Below the pieces are notes generated by a model. It was not told the origin of the DNA. It saw only the letters and a program-made list of their open reading frames with translations, and ran no database searches. Below, piece by piece: positions 6,347-15,484 of a stretch of DNA of 53,828 nucleotides. The first letter of the stretch is position 1; every line of letters starts with the position of its first letter. Source of the DNA: Bradyrhizobium jicamae (GTDB lineage Bacteria > Pseudomonadota > Alphaproteobacteria > Rhizobiales > Xanthobacteraceae); contig NZ_LLXZ01000010.1 in the NCBI RefSeq assembly GCF_001440395.1, positions 1-53,828 of the forward strand, written 5' to 3'. The position numbers and the translations under genes are program-made.

Positions 6347-7642
6347 TTGCAAACAACAATCGCATTCTCTCACGCGGTGAGCAAGAGCCGGGCAACCGGT
6401 ACTGCAATAACGACTCTGTTGTTCTGTTCTGCGTTTCAGTTCTTCCACTCGATCGGCAACGCCTTCGAAACGCATCCGCTTGCGGCCTATCTCTTGCTCG
6501 AAGCGACGTTGGCAATGCTGATTGCTATTGCCATGCTCACGATCTCCACCGAACTGGCTTCCGGCAAGTTGCGGCCTCTCGATCTTTTCTTCTTTCTTTT
6601 CCCTTTCACGTGGCTGCTTCTCGGCAGCGGATTTGCCTGGCTTGCGTTCGATCAGCCGCCAATTTACGGCCTAAGCGAAGAGCGACGCATCCTAACGTTT
6701 CTTTATTGGTTTGTGCTTGATCCAGTGCGGCGCAAATTTGGGTTGACGGTGAGTGACCTGCTGCTTTCACTTACATTGTGTGCCAGCATCTATTTGGTCA
6801 CCGCCATTGGGCTCCAGCTCGCTGTACCGGAGCTGTTGAGCGGTCGGGCTTTGCCAGATCTCGATACGCGAAGGTTACGCATGTCCTCGGCTGGCGACTG
6901 CTTCGCCATATCGTTCATTATCGGGGTGGCCGGTTCGCTGGTCTCACCACGACGCACTACATATCTCGTGGCGGCGATCGTCGGACTTGTCGGGCTTGTC
7001 CAGGTCGCTCAGTCGCGCCAACTCACGTTGGCCGCCGCCATCACTGTCCTCGTACTCATTTTTCTACTACGACCGCTTTGGGCCATGGTTGTTGGATTGA
7101 TAACAATTGTTGCGTTCCTGGGGACGTTGTCAATCCGCGGCCCAGTCGTGTTCTCGCAGATTCTGGACACGCTGCTGCCGAATATCTCAGAATTCTTCGG
7201 CTCGAATCTGTCAGATAATCCGCGCATCAATACGCTCGCCATCATCGCTAACTCACTCTCGGAGAACTATTTCCTCGGACTGGGAGCAGTGTCACTTCTT
7301 TACGACGGCGGCTTGGCGCGGCTTTATGGGCGCAATTTCTTCATCAATGATGTCGGCGTTATGGGAGAAGCGTTCCGCGTAGGTCTGTTCTATGCAATCT
7401 TCGTTTGTGCCTATGCAGCGATGGCTTTGAGGCCATGGCAACGTATCGACCGGATGGAGCACCGGAGCCTAGTTCTCGGGGTCTACATCCTCTATTTCCT
7501 CCAGGCGCCCACCAACGGATTTTTCTATCGGTTCGGCTTCGTGCATGCATTTCTACTCCTGTTAATGACCGCAGCGGGTCAACACCGAAAGCCATCATCT
7601 GCTTACCTGGCGTCGCCGCAACCAGCCGCTTCCATCAGGTGA
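6347..7642 (+). CDS. Polysaccharide polymerase-like membrane protein (Wzy/O-antigen ligase type)
   Basis: The protein has about 431 residues from a TTG at 6347 (a GTG at 6377 is the alternative). It is very hydrophobic with around ten to twelve membrane segments. A large loop near residues 270-340 (NPRINTLAIIANSLSENYFLGLGA) resembles the periplasmic loop of Wzy/ExoQ-type polymerases. It would join undecaprenyl-linked repeat units in the periplasm. It opens the exopolysaccharide cluster. Its last 48 bases overlap the end of the flippase gene on the opposite strand. Such proteins diverge widely, so polymerase rather than ligase is an inference from the cluster. Confidence 0.75.
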   Translation: MQTTIAFSHAVSKSRATGTAITTLLFCSAFQFFHSIGNAFETHPLAAYLLLEATLAMLIAIAMLTISTELASGKLRPLDLFFFLFPFTWLLLGSGFAWLAFDQPPIYGLSEERRILTFLYWFVLDPVRRKFGLTVSDLLLSLTLCASIYLVTAIGLQLAVPELLSGRALPDLDTRRLRMSSAGDCFAISFIIGVAGSLVSPRRTTYLVAAIVGLVGLVQVAQSRQLTLAAAITVLVLIFLLRPLWAMVVGLITIVAFLGTLSIRGPVVFSQILDTLLPNISEFFGSNLSDNPRINTLAIIANSLSENYFLGLGAVSLLYDGGLARLYGRNFFINDVGVMGEAFRVGLFYAIFVCAYAAMALRPWQRIDRMEHRSLVLGVYILYFLQAPTNGFFYRFGFVHAFLLLLMTAAGQHRKPSSAYLASPQPAASIR

Positions 7643-9109
7643 CCATAGGGATAGTCCAAGGAGGCGGGTCACATTGAGTGCTTCATGGAGGCATTCACGT
7701 CCAAGATGAGTGCAGACGAGTATGGCGAGAGTAATCGCATAGGCTGTGGATACGGATAATGCGATGAGCAGCCAAGGGGCGCTGGGCAAGCGTTGTCCAA
7801 TGAGTGAAATCGCCGCTATGGTACATATCGCGGCAACGCAGAACGGCAGAACGACTTCGCCTACGTCTCTCGCTCGCACTGAACCTGTTCGGGTAGCCCA
7901 ATAGATTGCCAGAGGCGACCGGACGACCTCGCTAACTGCATAGCACGCGGCGACTCCCCATGCACCGAATGGCAAGCCGATGGCGTAGGCAACGCACGCG
8001 AGCACAAAGCTGAGTGCATTGAGAACAGTCAACTCCCGCGCGCGCTCCTGACTGATCAGAAGCGAACTAATAGAACTTGTTACCAGTTGCAGTGCGCCTG
8101 CCAGAGACAGCCAGGCAAGAAGCGGGGCGGCTTCGATCCATTCGCTTCCAAGCAGCAGCAGACAAATAGGTTCAGGGATGGCCATGATTGTGACCATCGC
8201 CGGCAGGATGGCTAGCAGGGGAGCCTGGAGAGCCAGTCGGTAGATCTTCCGATAACGGTCGTGATCTAAGCGCATTCGCACCAACGAGGGAAGAACGAGG
8301 CGGTCCATGGGTGCGGTTACGAAAATGAGAGGAAACAATACTATGCGGTAGGATCGATCGTACAATCCGAGTTCAAACGGTCCGCGAGCGCGGCCGATCA
8401 GAACGTTGTCCACACTCCGGATTAGAAAGTCGAACAGGCCGGACAGGGTGATGTTGCCTCCGACGCGAAGGATATCCGCGATTTTGCTGCTTCTATTCGG
8501 CCAACCGGGGCGCCAACGGCAGAGGATCCAGCTCGCGATAACAATCGTCACTGTGGTGGTGTAGCTTGCACCCAACAACGCCCAGTAAGAGCGAGTCAGC
8601 AGCGCTATCACCGTGCCTACAGCAAAGCCAAGTGCCAGCGAACCCGCGTCTATGAATGCCAGGGCGCGAAAGCGCAGCTCTCGGTTCAGCAACGCCATGT
8701 GCTGCAGCGAGAGGGATCCCGTCACGACGATGGCGGTAGAGGCGATAATCAGAGGGATCAGGCGTGGCTCGTCGTAAAAATGCGCAATCAAAGGGGCTGA
8801 TAACCCCAGGATTGCAGCAACTGCGCAACCCCAGCTCGCGTGCAGCCAGAATAGCGTGCTTAGTTCTTGATGGGTTATCGAACTGCGCTGAAGCATTGCG
8901 CCGTTAATGCCGCCGTCGCGCAGTATCGCGGCGAGCGCGAGTACTGGCGAGATCATGGCAAATACACCAAAATTGCTTGGACCAAGAAGTCGAGACAGGA
9001 GAACGATAGCGGCCATGTGCACGAGCAGCTTGAGTCCCTGCCCAAGGGCAGTGAAGGCCATACCGGCTGATGCAGCGGTGCGGAAGCTTTTGAGCTCTTC
9101 GTCTCGCAC
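7595..9109 (-). CDS. Polysaccharide flippase (Wzx / MOP superfamily)
   Basis: The protein has 504 residues with 12-14 membrane helices. The N-terminal SRLLGPSNFGVFAMISPVL and RDGGINGAMLQR stretches are characteristic of the WzxC-like polysaccharide transporters of the MOP superfamily. It would flip the lipid-linked repeat unit across the inner membrane. The start is GTG at 9109 with GGGAAAG upstream. It lies 15 bp downstream of the methyltransferase, so the two form a minus-strand operon divergent from the rest of the cluster. Its end overlaps convergently the polymerase gene. Confidence 0.88.
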   Translation of the reverse strand: MRDEELKSFRTAASAGMAFTALGQGLKLLVHMAAIVLLSRLLGPSNFGVFAMISPVLALAAILRDGGINGAMLQRSSITHQELSTLFWLHASWGCAVAAILGLSAPLIAHFYDEPRLIPLIIASTAIVVTGSLSLQHMALLNRELRFRALAFIDAGSLALGFAVGTVIALLTRSYWALLGASYTTTVTIVIASWILCRWRPGWPNRSSKIADILRVGGNITLSGLFDFLIRSVDNVLIGRARGPFELGLYDRSYRIVLFPLIFVTAPMDRLVLPSLVRMRLDHDRYRKIYRLALQAPLLAILPAMVTIMAIPEPICLLLLGSEWIEAAPLLAWLSLAGALQLVTSSISSLLISQERARELTVLNALSFVLACVAYAIGLPFGAWGVAACYAVSEVVRSPLAIYWATRTGSVRARDVGEVVLPFCVAAICTIAAISLIGQRLPSAPWLLIALSVSTAYAITLAILVCTHLGRECLHEALNVTRLLGLSLWSPDGSGWLRRRQVSR

Positions 9110-9124
9110 CGCTTGGCTCTTTCC

Positions 9125-10048
9125 CTAGTGAGTGGCAGCAGTTGCGGTCGTGATACGATCGATTAGGAAATCAAGATCGTTGGTTATCCAGAACGAAGCC
9201 GCCGGCTGTTCTGTGGCTGTAAGTCGGCCTGTCTTTTCCAACCAGTACACCGGCAGAACGGGCTTCCAATCAGGTGAAAAAAGCAGCAGAGCCGCCAGCA
9301 GGTACTGTTCGCCGTATAATCGGGAATTGTAGAAGCTTCGGTACTCGTACGGCAGGTTGACGTCGTGAACATGCACAAGAACGCCTTTTGGAAGCAGCGG
9401 CAAGATCTCCAGAAAGACGTATTGGGTATCACAGCCCTGCACCACGAGATGGCTTCCATCGAAGAAGAGGATGTCGCCAGGTTCTAACGATGTGAAGACG
9501 TTCGTGCTGGTACGCTGGACGGTCTCGTAATGTATCTCGTCGGCAATTGCATCTATTTCGGCTCGTGGGGCAGGATCCACACATGCCAGGCGGGTCGAAA
9601 GCCCATGATACTCGATCGCGTGACGGAAGAATTTCGTGGAGTTGCCACTTCCGATCTCAACGATCAATCTCGGTCGCATCAGCGCCGTAAGTGCCCATGC
9701 GGCGCTCGCGTCGTTTCCATGAAAATAGGCGTTATCCCAGAACGGCGTCGTTTCGTTCTGCGCCTCTTGCTGAATGATCGTCTTCGCTAGCGACGTATGA
9801 GGGCTCATTGCGCGGAGCAGCGTGTCATAAACAGCATCCTGCTCGGCTATTCGTCTGCGCACCTGGCCGTAGACGAACTCGCCGCTGGTCGGTGACACCA
9901 CAGCTCGATGGTCGAGAGGCAGAACTGCATAACTGCCGAGGGCTGAACCTGTGCTGCTCAGTGCTCGAACGCCGAACCGAAAAACGCTGCGGATCGCGTC
10001 TCCGAGGGAGTGATAGGTCAGGCGGGAGAACTGTTCGCTAAGCGACAT
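9125..10048 (-). CDS. Class I SAM-dependent methyltransferase
   Basis: The protein has 307 residues from the ATG at 10048, preferred over a TTG at 10093 because GGAG lies seven bases upstream. The SAM-binding motif LIVEIGSGNSTKFF and the later CVDPAPRAEI and GDILFFDGSHLV are those of a Rossmann-fold methyltransferase (Methyltransf_24-like). In this context it may methylate a sugar of the polysaccharide or a lipid-linked precursor, but the substrate is not shown. It precedes the flippase gene in the same transcript. Confidence 0.82.
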   Translation of the reverse strand: MSLSEQFSRLTYHSLGDAIRSVFRFGVRALSSTGSALGSYAVLPLDHRAVVSPTSGEFVYGQVRRRIAEQDAVYDTLLRAMSPHTSLAKTIIQQEAQNETTPFWDNAYFHGNDASAAWALTALMRPRLIVEIGSGNSTKFFRHAIEYHGLSTRLACVDPAPRAEIDAIADEIHYETVQRTSTNVFTSLEPGDILFFDGSHLVVQGCDTQYVFLEILPLLPKGVLVHVHDVNLPYEYRSFYNSRLYGEQYLLAALLLFSPDWKPVLPVYWLEKTGRLTATEQPAASFWITNDLDFLIDRITTATAATH

Positions 10049-10191
10049 TGCGAACTCCGTGATCAGGTGGGTCGAAGGCCTGCCGAATAACAAATGCTAA
10101 TCACCCCGAACACCGGGGAGCGGCTTGTGGAACGTTCCGACCTCGTGAACGTAGATGCCCACGAAAAGTTTCTCGGTCTCGAAGGGCGCGC

Positions 10192-11154
10192 ATGCAAACA
10201 ACATCAAATAGGGCGGCGCGGACGGGCGACCGGCCGGAGCCGGAGAGTGGGCCGGTCCCACTCAGTCACGCCGCAATCAATGGGTGTGCAACCATAGCTG
10301 TCTGTGTGCTGGGCCCTTGCGCCGACGTCCGGCTGTTTCATCAAACTGTGGAGGGCATTGTCGATCAGGACTATCGCGGCCTGGTCGTCGGGATTGTGCC
10401 CAATGTTATGGCGCTGGATGGTCAATGGGCTCTAGATCTAGCGAGTCAAACTCGAAAAATAATCGTCTGTCGAGGTTCGTCCGAGCTGAACTGCAACTCG
10501 GCGTGTGCGATCGCCTTGGATCTTCAGCCCGAGGCGCAATTCATAGCACTCATCAACTGCGGGGAGAGGCCTCCAAGAAAGTGGCTACATTCGCTTAAGG
10601 AGGTCCAGGAAGAGTTTGACGCCGACGTTGTTACCGGACCTGTTAAGTCAATGTTTGACGAGCCACCGTCCGATTGGATGCTGGCGAGTGGATATTTTGA
10701 CAGATGCGGAATGCGTTTCGGCCCGATAACGTGTCTGCCCGCCCTCGATAATTCACTGATCCGGTCGACGACTATTCGATCGTGTTTGCCCGAGATCATC
10801 CCGTTTCACCTGCCTGAAGCAGACGGAATCGATTTCGCCTATCAGCTGAAGATGTTGGGCTCCGTTGCTGTTTGGGCGAATGAAGCTATTGTATTCAACT
10901 CAGTTCCCAAGTCCAGAATGAACGACGAATGGTTGCTCGAGAGAGATTTCTTGAGAGCATATGCCGTCGCACGCGTGGAGTCCCGCTATAGGGCGAACAG
11001 ATTGGCTGATGCACTTCGTCGAGTTCGTGCGTGTGGCTTACTGCTAGCAGGTATTGCTGCTTACGGCGTAGCTCCGCGCGATTCGCTAAGAGCGCGTCTG
11101 ATGCTTGCTCGGGCCAGGGGCGCACTTGCCGGCAGCCTTCCTAATCGGTCCTGA
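10192..11154 (+). CDS. Glycosyltransferase, family 2-like, divergent
   Basis: The protein has 320 residues, with GAAGG just upstream of the ATG. The N-terminal Rossmann half (TIAVCVLGPCADVRLFHQTV, IVDQDYRGL) and the middle stretch (FIALINCGERPPRKWLHSL, and EFDADVVTGPV) follow the order of GT2 glycosyltransferases. The usual DDD/DxD is replaced by less typical residues (INCGE), so donor binding may differ. It would add one sugar of the repeat unit on the cytoplasmic face. It is followed after 13 bp by the GH5 gene. Confidence 0.7.
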   Translation: MQTTSNRAARTGDRPEPESGPVPLSHAAINGCATIAVCVLGPCADVRLFHQTVEGIVDQDYRGLVVGIVPNVMALDGQWALDLASQTRKIIVCRGSSELNCNSACAIALDLQPEAQFIALINCGERPPRKWLHSLKEVQEEFDADVVTGPVKSMFDEPPSDWMLASGYFDRCGMRFGPITCLPALDNSLIRSTTIRSCLPEIIPFHLPEADGIDFAYQLKMLGSVAVWANEAIVFNSVPKSRMNDEWLLERDFLRAYAVARVESRYRANRLADALRRVRACGLLLAGIAAYGVAPRDSLRARLMLARARGALAGSLPNRS

Positions 11155-11167
11155 CGCGGGAGGCAGC

Positions 11168-12268
11168 ATGAAGGTTTCACGTTGTGTACAGCGCCGCGAT
11201 TTTCTTGGAGGCATCGCATTGTCGGTCGGAATGGTGCTCTGGCCGGGATCGACTGGCGCCGTCGATGGGGAGAAGGCGGTCGTTTGCGACACTGGTCTGC
11301 CGAGTGAGCCCTGGAGAGAGTTTGGCATCAATATTGTGGGACCTGCGCTGTCGCCGGGCGTGCGCGGAGAGTATGCAAAGGACTACATATATCCGGACGA
11401 AAGTTTGTTGGCGTACTACCGCTCGAAGGGGTTCAGAGTAGCCCGGGTCACGTTTCTCTGGGAGCGGTTACAACCGAAGCTGTTCTCGGATCTTGACGCA
11501 GCAGAGACTGAACGTCTTCAGTCCCTGATCGAGAAGGCACGCGGTCAGAATATGGTCCTCATCATAGGACCGCACAATTATGCGCGTTACGCCGTGAAAG
11601 ACGGCATTCCCGAGTTAATTGGCAGCAACGCGGTGCCTGTTGCCGCGTTCGTCGACTTTTGGAGACGCGTCGCTATTCGCTTTGCTGCCCACGATGAACA
11701 GCTGATCTACACTCTCATGAACGAGCCGCACGATACCAAGGGAGCGTGGGCAGGAATCGCGCAGGCTGCAGTCGACGCAATTCGCGAGATTGACAAGCAG
11801 CGCTGGATCTACCTGCCGGGTGACGGCTGGAGCAGTGCGCGGAGTTGGCGAGAGTTCAATGAACATCTGGCGATCACGGATAGTGCGGATCGGCTAGTTT
11901 ATGTGGCGCACCAGTATTTCGACGGAAGCGGCAAGGGGATTTATGAGAAGAGCTACGATGACGACCGGATCCATCCCGAGATAGCGATCAATCGTCTGCG
12001 GCCATTTCTCGAATGGCTTCAACGTCGTGGCTTTCGAGGAACCGTAACAGAATACGGTGTCCCGAATGATGATCCGCGCTGGTTCGCCGTTCTTGATAGC
12101 GCGCTCGATACACTCAAGCAGGCGGGAGTTGGCGGAGCGTATTGGGCCGGCGGTCCCTGGTGGGGGGACTATCCGCTTTCGAGCGAGCCGCGGGGCGGAA
12201 CGGACGCACCCGTAATGTCTGTCCTTACAAAATTCACCAATCCATGTTCGCTGCGCCGATGGGAATAG
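11168..12268 (+). CDS. GH5-family endoglucanase-like glycosidase, Tat-exported
   Basis: The protein has 366 residues from the ATG at 11168 (GGGAGG upstream). The leader carries a twin-arginine motif (CVQRRDFLGGIALSVG). The core has the GH5 signatures: acid/base Glu186 in MNEPHD and nucleophile Glu295 in TEYGVP, with the aromatic YWAGGPWW near the end of the barrel. In polysaccharide clusters such periplasmic enzymes trim or set the length of the polymer, as ExoK-type and cellulase-type enzymes do. It lies inside the biosynthetic operon, which supports that role. Confidence 0.88.
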   Translation: MKVSRCVQRRDFLGGIALSVGMVLWPGSTGAVDGEKAVVCDTGLPSEPWREFGINIVGPALSPGVRGEYAKDYIYPDESLLAYYRSKGFRVARVTFLWERLQPKLFSDLDAAETERLQSLIEKARGQNMVLIIGPHNYARYAVKDGIPELIGSNAVPVAAFVDFWRRVAIRFAAHDEQLIYTLMNEPHDTKGAWAGIAQAAVDAIREIDKQRWIYLPGDGWSSARSWREFNEHLAITDSADRLVYVAHQYFDGSGKGIYEKSYDDDRIHPEIAINRLRPFLEWLQRRGFRGTVTEYGVPNDDPRWFAVLDSALDTLKQAGVGGAYWAGGPWWGDYPLSSEPRGGTDAPVMSVLTKFTNPCSLRRWE

Positions 12269-12321
12269 AGCGAGGGCGGGGACCAAGTGAAGGAATCTGA
12301 CAACAGTAGCAGAGTGCAGAC

Positions 12322-13944
12322 ATGCTAAAAGAAACGCGCCAGCGACATCTGCAGATGGCTCGCCCCATGCTGGATGTTGAGGACGGGCACGTCCTTGCGA
12401 TCCCGCCTGGCTTCGGCAGCTTGGTCAGGCACAAGCGCTTAATCTTGCAAGTGACGGCCTTCTTTGTCGTCCTGGCAGTTCTGTTCTCGCTGTATCGAAA
12501 TGACTCCTACACAGCGATCACAAAGTTGCTGATCGATAACAAGAGCCTGCAGCTCGGCCGTCAAGATGCGGTTTTCGCTCGGTCGGAAGTCGACGTTCCA
12601 TTGATTCAGAATCAAATAGAACTCCTTCGATCTGAAGAAATTGCAAACCGGGTTATCGACGCCCTTAAGCTGATCGACGATCCCGAGTTCTTGGCTGCGA
12701 GTGGGCTTTTTGGATCGTCGAATGCACTCCGGAGCGAGGAGCAGCAACGCCGTCGCGCTCTCGACTCGTTTAAGCGAAGGCTCTACGTCGGTCGTGTTGG
12801 TGATAGCTACACACTGGAGATTCGCTTCACTGCCCGTACACCCGATCAAGCGTCGAACATTGCCAACCAGATCGCTGTCGAGTACATAAACTTCGTGGCA
12901 AGTTTGAATGCCAAGGTCGCGCAATCCGCCAGTTCGTGGCTACGAACACGCATGGCGGGGATGGGACCGAATGCCACCGTCATAACAGCGGCGACCGCAC
13001 CTATCCGCAAAGATGGGCCAAGTGCGATTGTGGTCCTGTGCGCGGCAATCCTGGTCGGATCAATATTTGGGATTACCGCTGCGTTTGCGGCAGACTTACT
13101 GGATCGCACCATCCGAACGCCCAACCAAGCGAGTCTCGCAACCGGAGCCGAATGCTTCGGGATTGCCCCGCTACTGAGCGACCAGAATGTCACCTTCAAT
13201 GCGATTCGCAATCCGCGGTCCTTCCTCACTCACGCGATCCGTCGATCCCTTGCAGCTATTCGCGATCAGCCGAATACAAAAGTCATCGGTGTTACATCGA
13301 TGCTGCCGCGTGAAGGGAAGACAGAGATAGCGGCCAATCTTGCGCAACTGGCCGCAGCTACGGGAAGCCGGGTGCTTCTCGTGGACGCTGCGACGAATAG
13401 CGGAAGACTATCGCAGCTGCTGGCTCCGAAAGCGCAAACAGGCCTGGTCGACTTGCTGGCAAAAAGCAGTTCGTTGGGGAATGTCTTGTGGGCTGTATCG
13501 GAATCAAACTTGCGGTTCCTGCCGCTCGGACAGATGCCGACCGCATCCGCCAGTCCACTGAGTTCGATTTCCGCCCTGTCACATGTGCTTTCAGAGGCGA
13601 CCCCATTGTTCGACCTTATCATCGTTGATCTGCCGCCAGCAACACCGATGGCCGACGTGCGCGAGGCCGCCGGCGCATTCGATGGATTTCTACTAGTTAT
13701 AGAATGGGGGAGGACGTCGCGGGATGTTCTTGAGTCCGTAATGAGCGGCCAAGAGGAGTTCATGCAGAAGGTGCTCGGAACAATCCTCAACAAAGTCAAT
13801 GTTCGACGGCTTCGAACTTACGACGCAGCTTTGGCGGCGTTCTTCGACCAAACAAAGTTCGCAAGACCCGCGAATGGTTCGGCCGATTCGAGGCGGGTCA
13901 CCTGGCTCAACGCCAAAGCCGAGAAGAAGCGGAGGGGACAATGA
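12322..13944 (+). CDS. Polysaccharide co-polymerase with ATPase domain (Wzc/ExoP-like), short
   Basis: The protein has 540 residues, against 700-800 for most Wzc/ExoP proteins. The first membrane helix is near residues 37-58, the second near 230-255. The periplasmic loop between them is shortened and lacks a long coiled coil. The cytoplasmic half is a BY-kinase-type ATPase: Walker A REGKTEIA (about 329-336), an A' motif VLLVDAATNSG that lacks the usual second Asp, and Walker B FDLIIVDLPPA. No C-terminal tyrosine cluster is seen, so autophosphorylation is uncertain. It would set chain length and couple polymerisation to export. Its stop overlaps the next start (ATGA). Confidence 0.85.
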   Translation: MLKETRQRHLQMARPMLDVEDGHVLAIPPGFGSLVRHKRLILQVTAFFVVLAVLFSLYRNDSYTAITKLLIDNKSLQLGRQDAVFARSEVDVPLIQNQIELLRSEEIANRVIDALKLIDDPEFLAASGLFGSSNALRSEEQQRRRALDSFKRRLYVGRVGDSYTLEIRFTARTPDQASNIANQIAVEYINFVASLNAKVAQSASSWLRTRMAGMGPNATVITAATAPIRKDGPSAIVVLCAAILVGSIFGITAAFAADLLDRTIRTPNQASLATGAECFGIAPLLSDQNVTFNAIRNPRSFLTHAIRRSLAAIRDQPNTKVIGVTSMLPREGKTEIAANLAQLAAATGSRVLLVDAATNSGRLSQLLAPKAQTGLVDLLAKSSSLGNVLWAVSESNLRFLPLGQMPTASASPLSSISALSHVLSEATPLFDLIIVDLPPATPMADVREAAGAFDGFLLVIEWGRTSRDVLESVMSGQEEFMQKVLGTILNKVNVRRLRTYDAALAAFFDQTKFARPANGSADSRRVTWLNAKAEKKRRGQ

Positions 13945-15203
13945 GCACGAAGCGGACTTTTATCGCTTTCCTCCTGCTGTTCACGACGCTAGGGGTACCC
14001 GCGCGTGCGGACTACTTGCTTGGTCCAGAAGACACTGTGACCGTTAAGGTATATGAGTGGCCAGATGTGAGCGGCGACTTCAAGGTTGGGGCGGATGGAA
14101 GAATCTCCTTTCCGCTGATCGGAGAGATCAATGTAAATGGGATTTCCACTGCGCAACTTGAACAAGCTGTGGAAGGTGCCCTTAAGCAGCAATCCCGTTT
14201 CAATGAAACCCCAAATGTGTCCGCTCAAATCAAGGAGTACCGGCCGTTCTTCATACTGGGAGACGTTCAGAAGCCGGGGGCATATGCATTTCGACCGGGC
14301 CTCACGGTGCTCCAAGCCGTAAGCATCGCAGGCGGCTTTTTTCGTATGAATGATCCCGGACTCCTGCGGCTTGAGCGCGATGCAATCATGCAACGGGCAG
14401 ACCTTCGAATTCTCAAGGAAAAATCGACCATGCTCGCTGTACGCAATGTGCGCATAGAGGCTGAGCGAGCTGGTGCGGCCGAGATTTCGTTTTCCGAGAT
14501 AGACGGGCTCGATCCAACAGACACGAAGGTGGGGCTCCAGGAACGCGAGCGTGGACTCTTTCAGGCTCGGAAGCGAGAACTGGAGAAGCAACTGACAGGC
14601 TTCGCGGAGCTTCAGAAGCTGTATCAAGGCGAGATTCAGGCAGTACAACAGCAGATTCAGGCGGAGAAGCGGCAGGCCGAGTTGGTTCAGAGAGAACTGG
14701 ACGAGGTGCGCGGTCTCGCGGCGCGAGGACTTGCGTCCAACCCCAGAATCCTGCTCGTCGAACGCACGCTCGCGGAGATAGAAGGGACACAACGGAACCT
14801 CGATGCGATCATCATGCGCGCGCGTCAAAGCATTGCGCAGGCCATCCAACAAGGGGATGAACTGAGAGCGAAGTCGCGCGAGCGCATCGACGCGGAAAGC
14901 GACGCTGTCAGCGTCGAGATGCGAGACACACGAGCTCGGATTGAAATGGCGAAGCAATTGATAGCGGAGGCTGAGACGACTGCTCCCCTCGCGATAGCCA
15001 AGCGCGTGCGGAACGCCGGTGTGACGCCGAGATACGAGCTGGTGAGACGTGCATCCACAGGCGAGAGCCAGCAGACGGCAGTCGAGGGTTCGGAGCAAGT
15101 CCAGCCAGGCGATGTCGTTGAGGTGCGCGCCAGACCCTCCGAAGACCTCGAAAGCAGCGTCAGGCTGCGGACCGGCAGGGCAGAGCTGCCCGCGACCCGC
15201 TGA
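13941..15203 (+). CDS. Polysaccharide export protein (ExoF/Wza-like, SLBB) with long coiled coil
   Basis: The protein has 420 residues, the size of ExoF of rhizobia. A signal peptide (FIAFLLLFTTLGVPARA) is followed by the Poly_export domain (DYLLGPEDTVTVKVYEWPD), an SLBB-like repeat (FFILGDVQKPGAYAF) and then a coiled-coil region from about 190 to 340 rich in Glu, Gln and Arg. It would form the periplasmic/outer-membrane passage for the polymer together with the co-polymerase, to which it is coupled by a four-base overlap. The coiled coil missing from the co-polymerase may be supplied here. Confidence 0.88.
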   Translation: MSTKRTFIAFLLLFTTLGVPARADYLLGPEDTVTVKVYEWPDVSGDFKVGADGRISFPLIGEINVNGISTAQLEQAVEGALKQQSRFNETPNVSAQIKEYRPFFILGDVQKPGAYAFRPGLTVLQAVSIAGGFFRMNDPGLLRLERDAIMQRADLRILKEKSTMLAVRNVRIEAERAGAAEISFSEIDGLDPTDTKVGLQERERGLFQARKRELEKQLTGFAELQKLYQGEIQAVQQQIQAEKRQAELVQRELDEVRGLAARGLASNPRILLVERTLAEIEGTQRNLDAIIMRARQSIAQAIQQGDELRAKSRERIDAESDAVSVEMRDTRARIEMAKQLIAEAETTAPLAIAKRVRNAGVTPRYELVRRASTGESQQTAVEGSEQVQPGDVVEVRARPSEDLESSVRLRTGRAELPATR

Positions 15204-15484
15204 TGATGGGCGCCAATCTCGGCTCGCATCGACTGATTGAGTCCCGACACTCCTCCCGCAGCGAGCAGCCGCTGCCGGCCGATCAACCCATGCGAGCTAG
15301 CCGGGTAGCAAGCCCGCGGCGACACCGTGGTGTGTCCAAGGGCACAAGTCAAAACATAGGTTAATGAATCTGCAAATAGTGGAGGATTTGCGGGAAGTTT
15401 CCGAACCGTACAGTCATCGCTGCGTTGCGAAGGGTATGACGTGCCGAACAGTGCGATCGGCATCCTTCCCTGACTGGAAAAGCC

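Noticed and set aside
13989..15098. Long open frame (369 codons) on the minus strand inside the export protein gene
   Set aside because: It is antisense to a well-recognised gene, is rich in Leu, Arg and Ser as expected from the opposite strand, and has no family or ribosome binding site.
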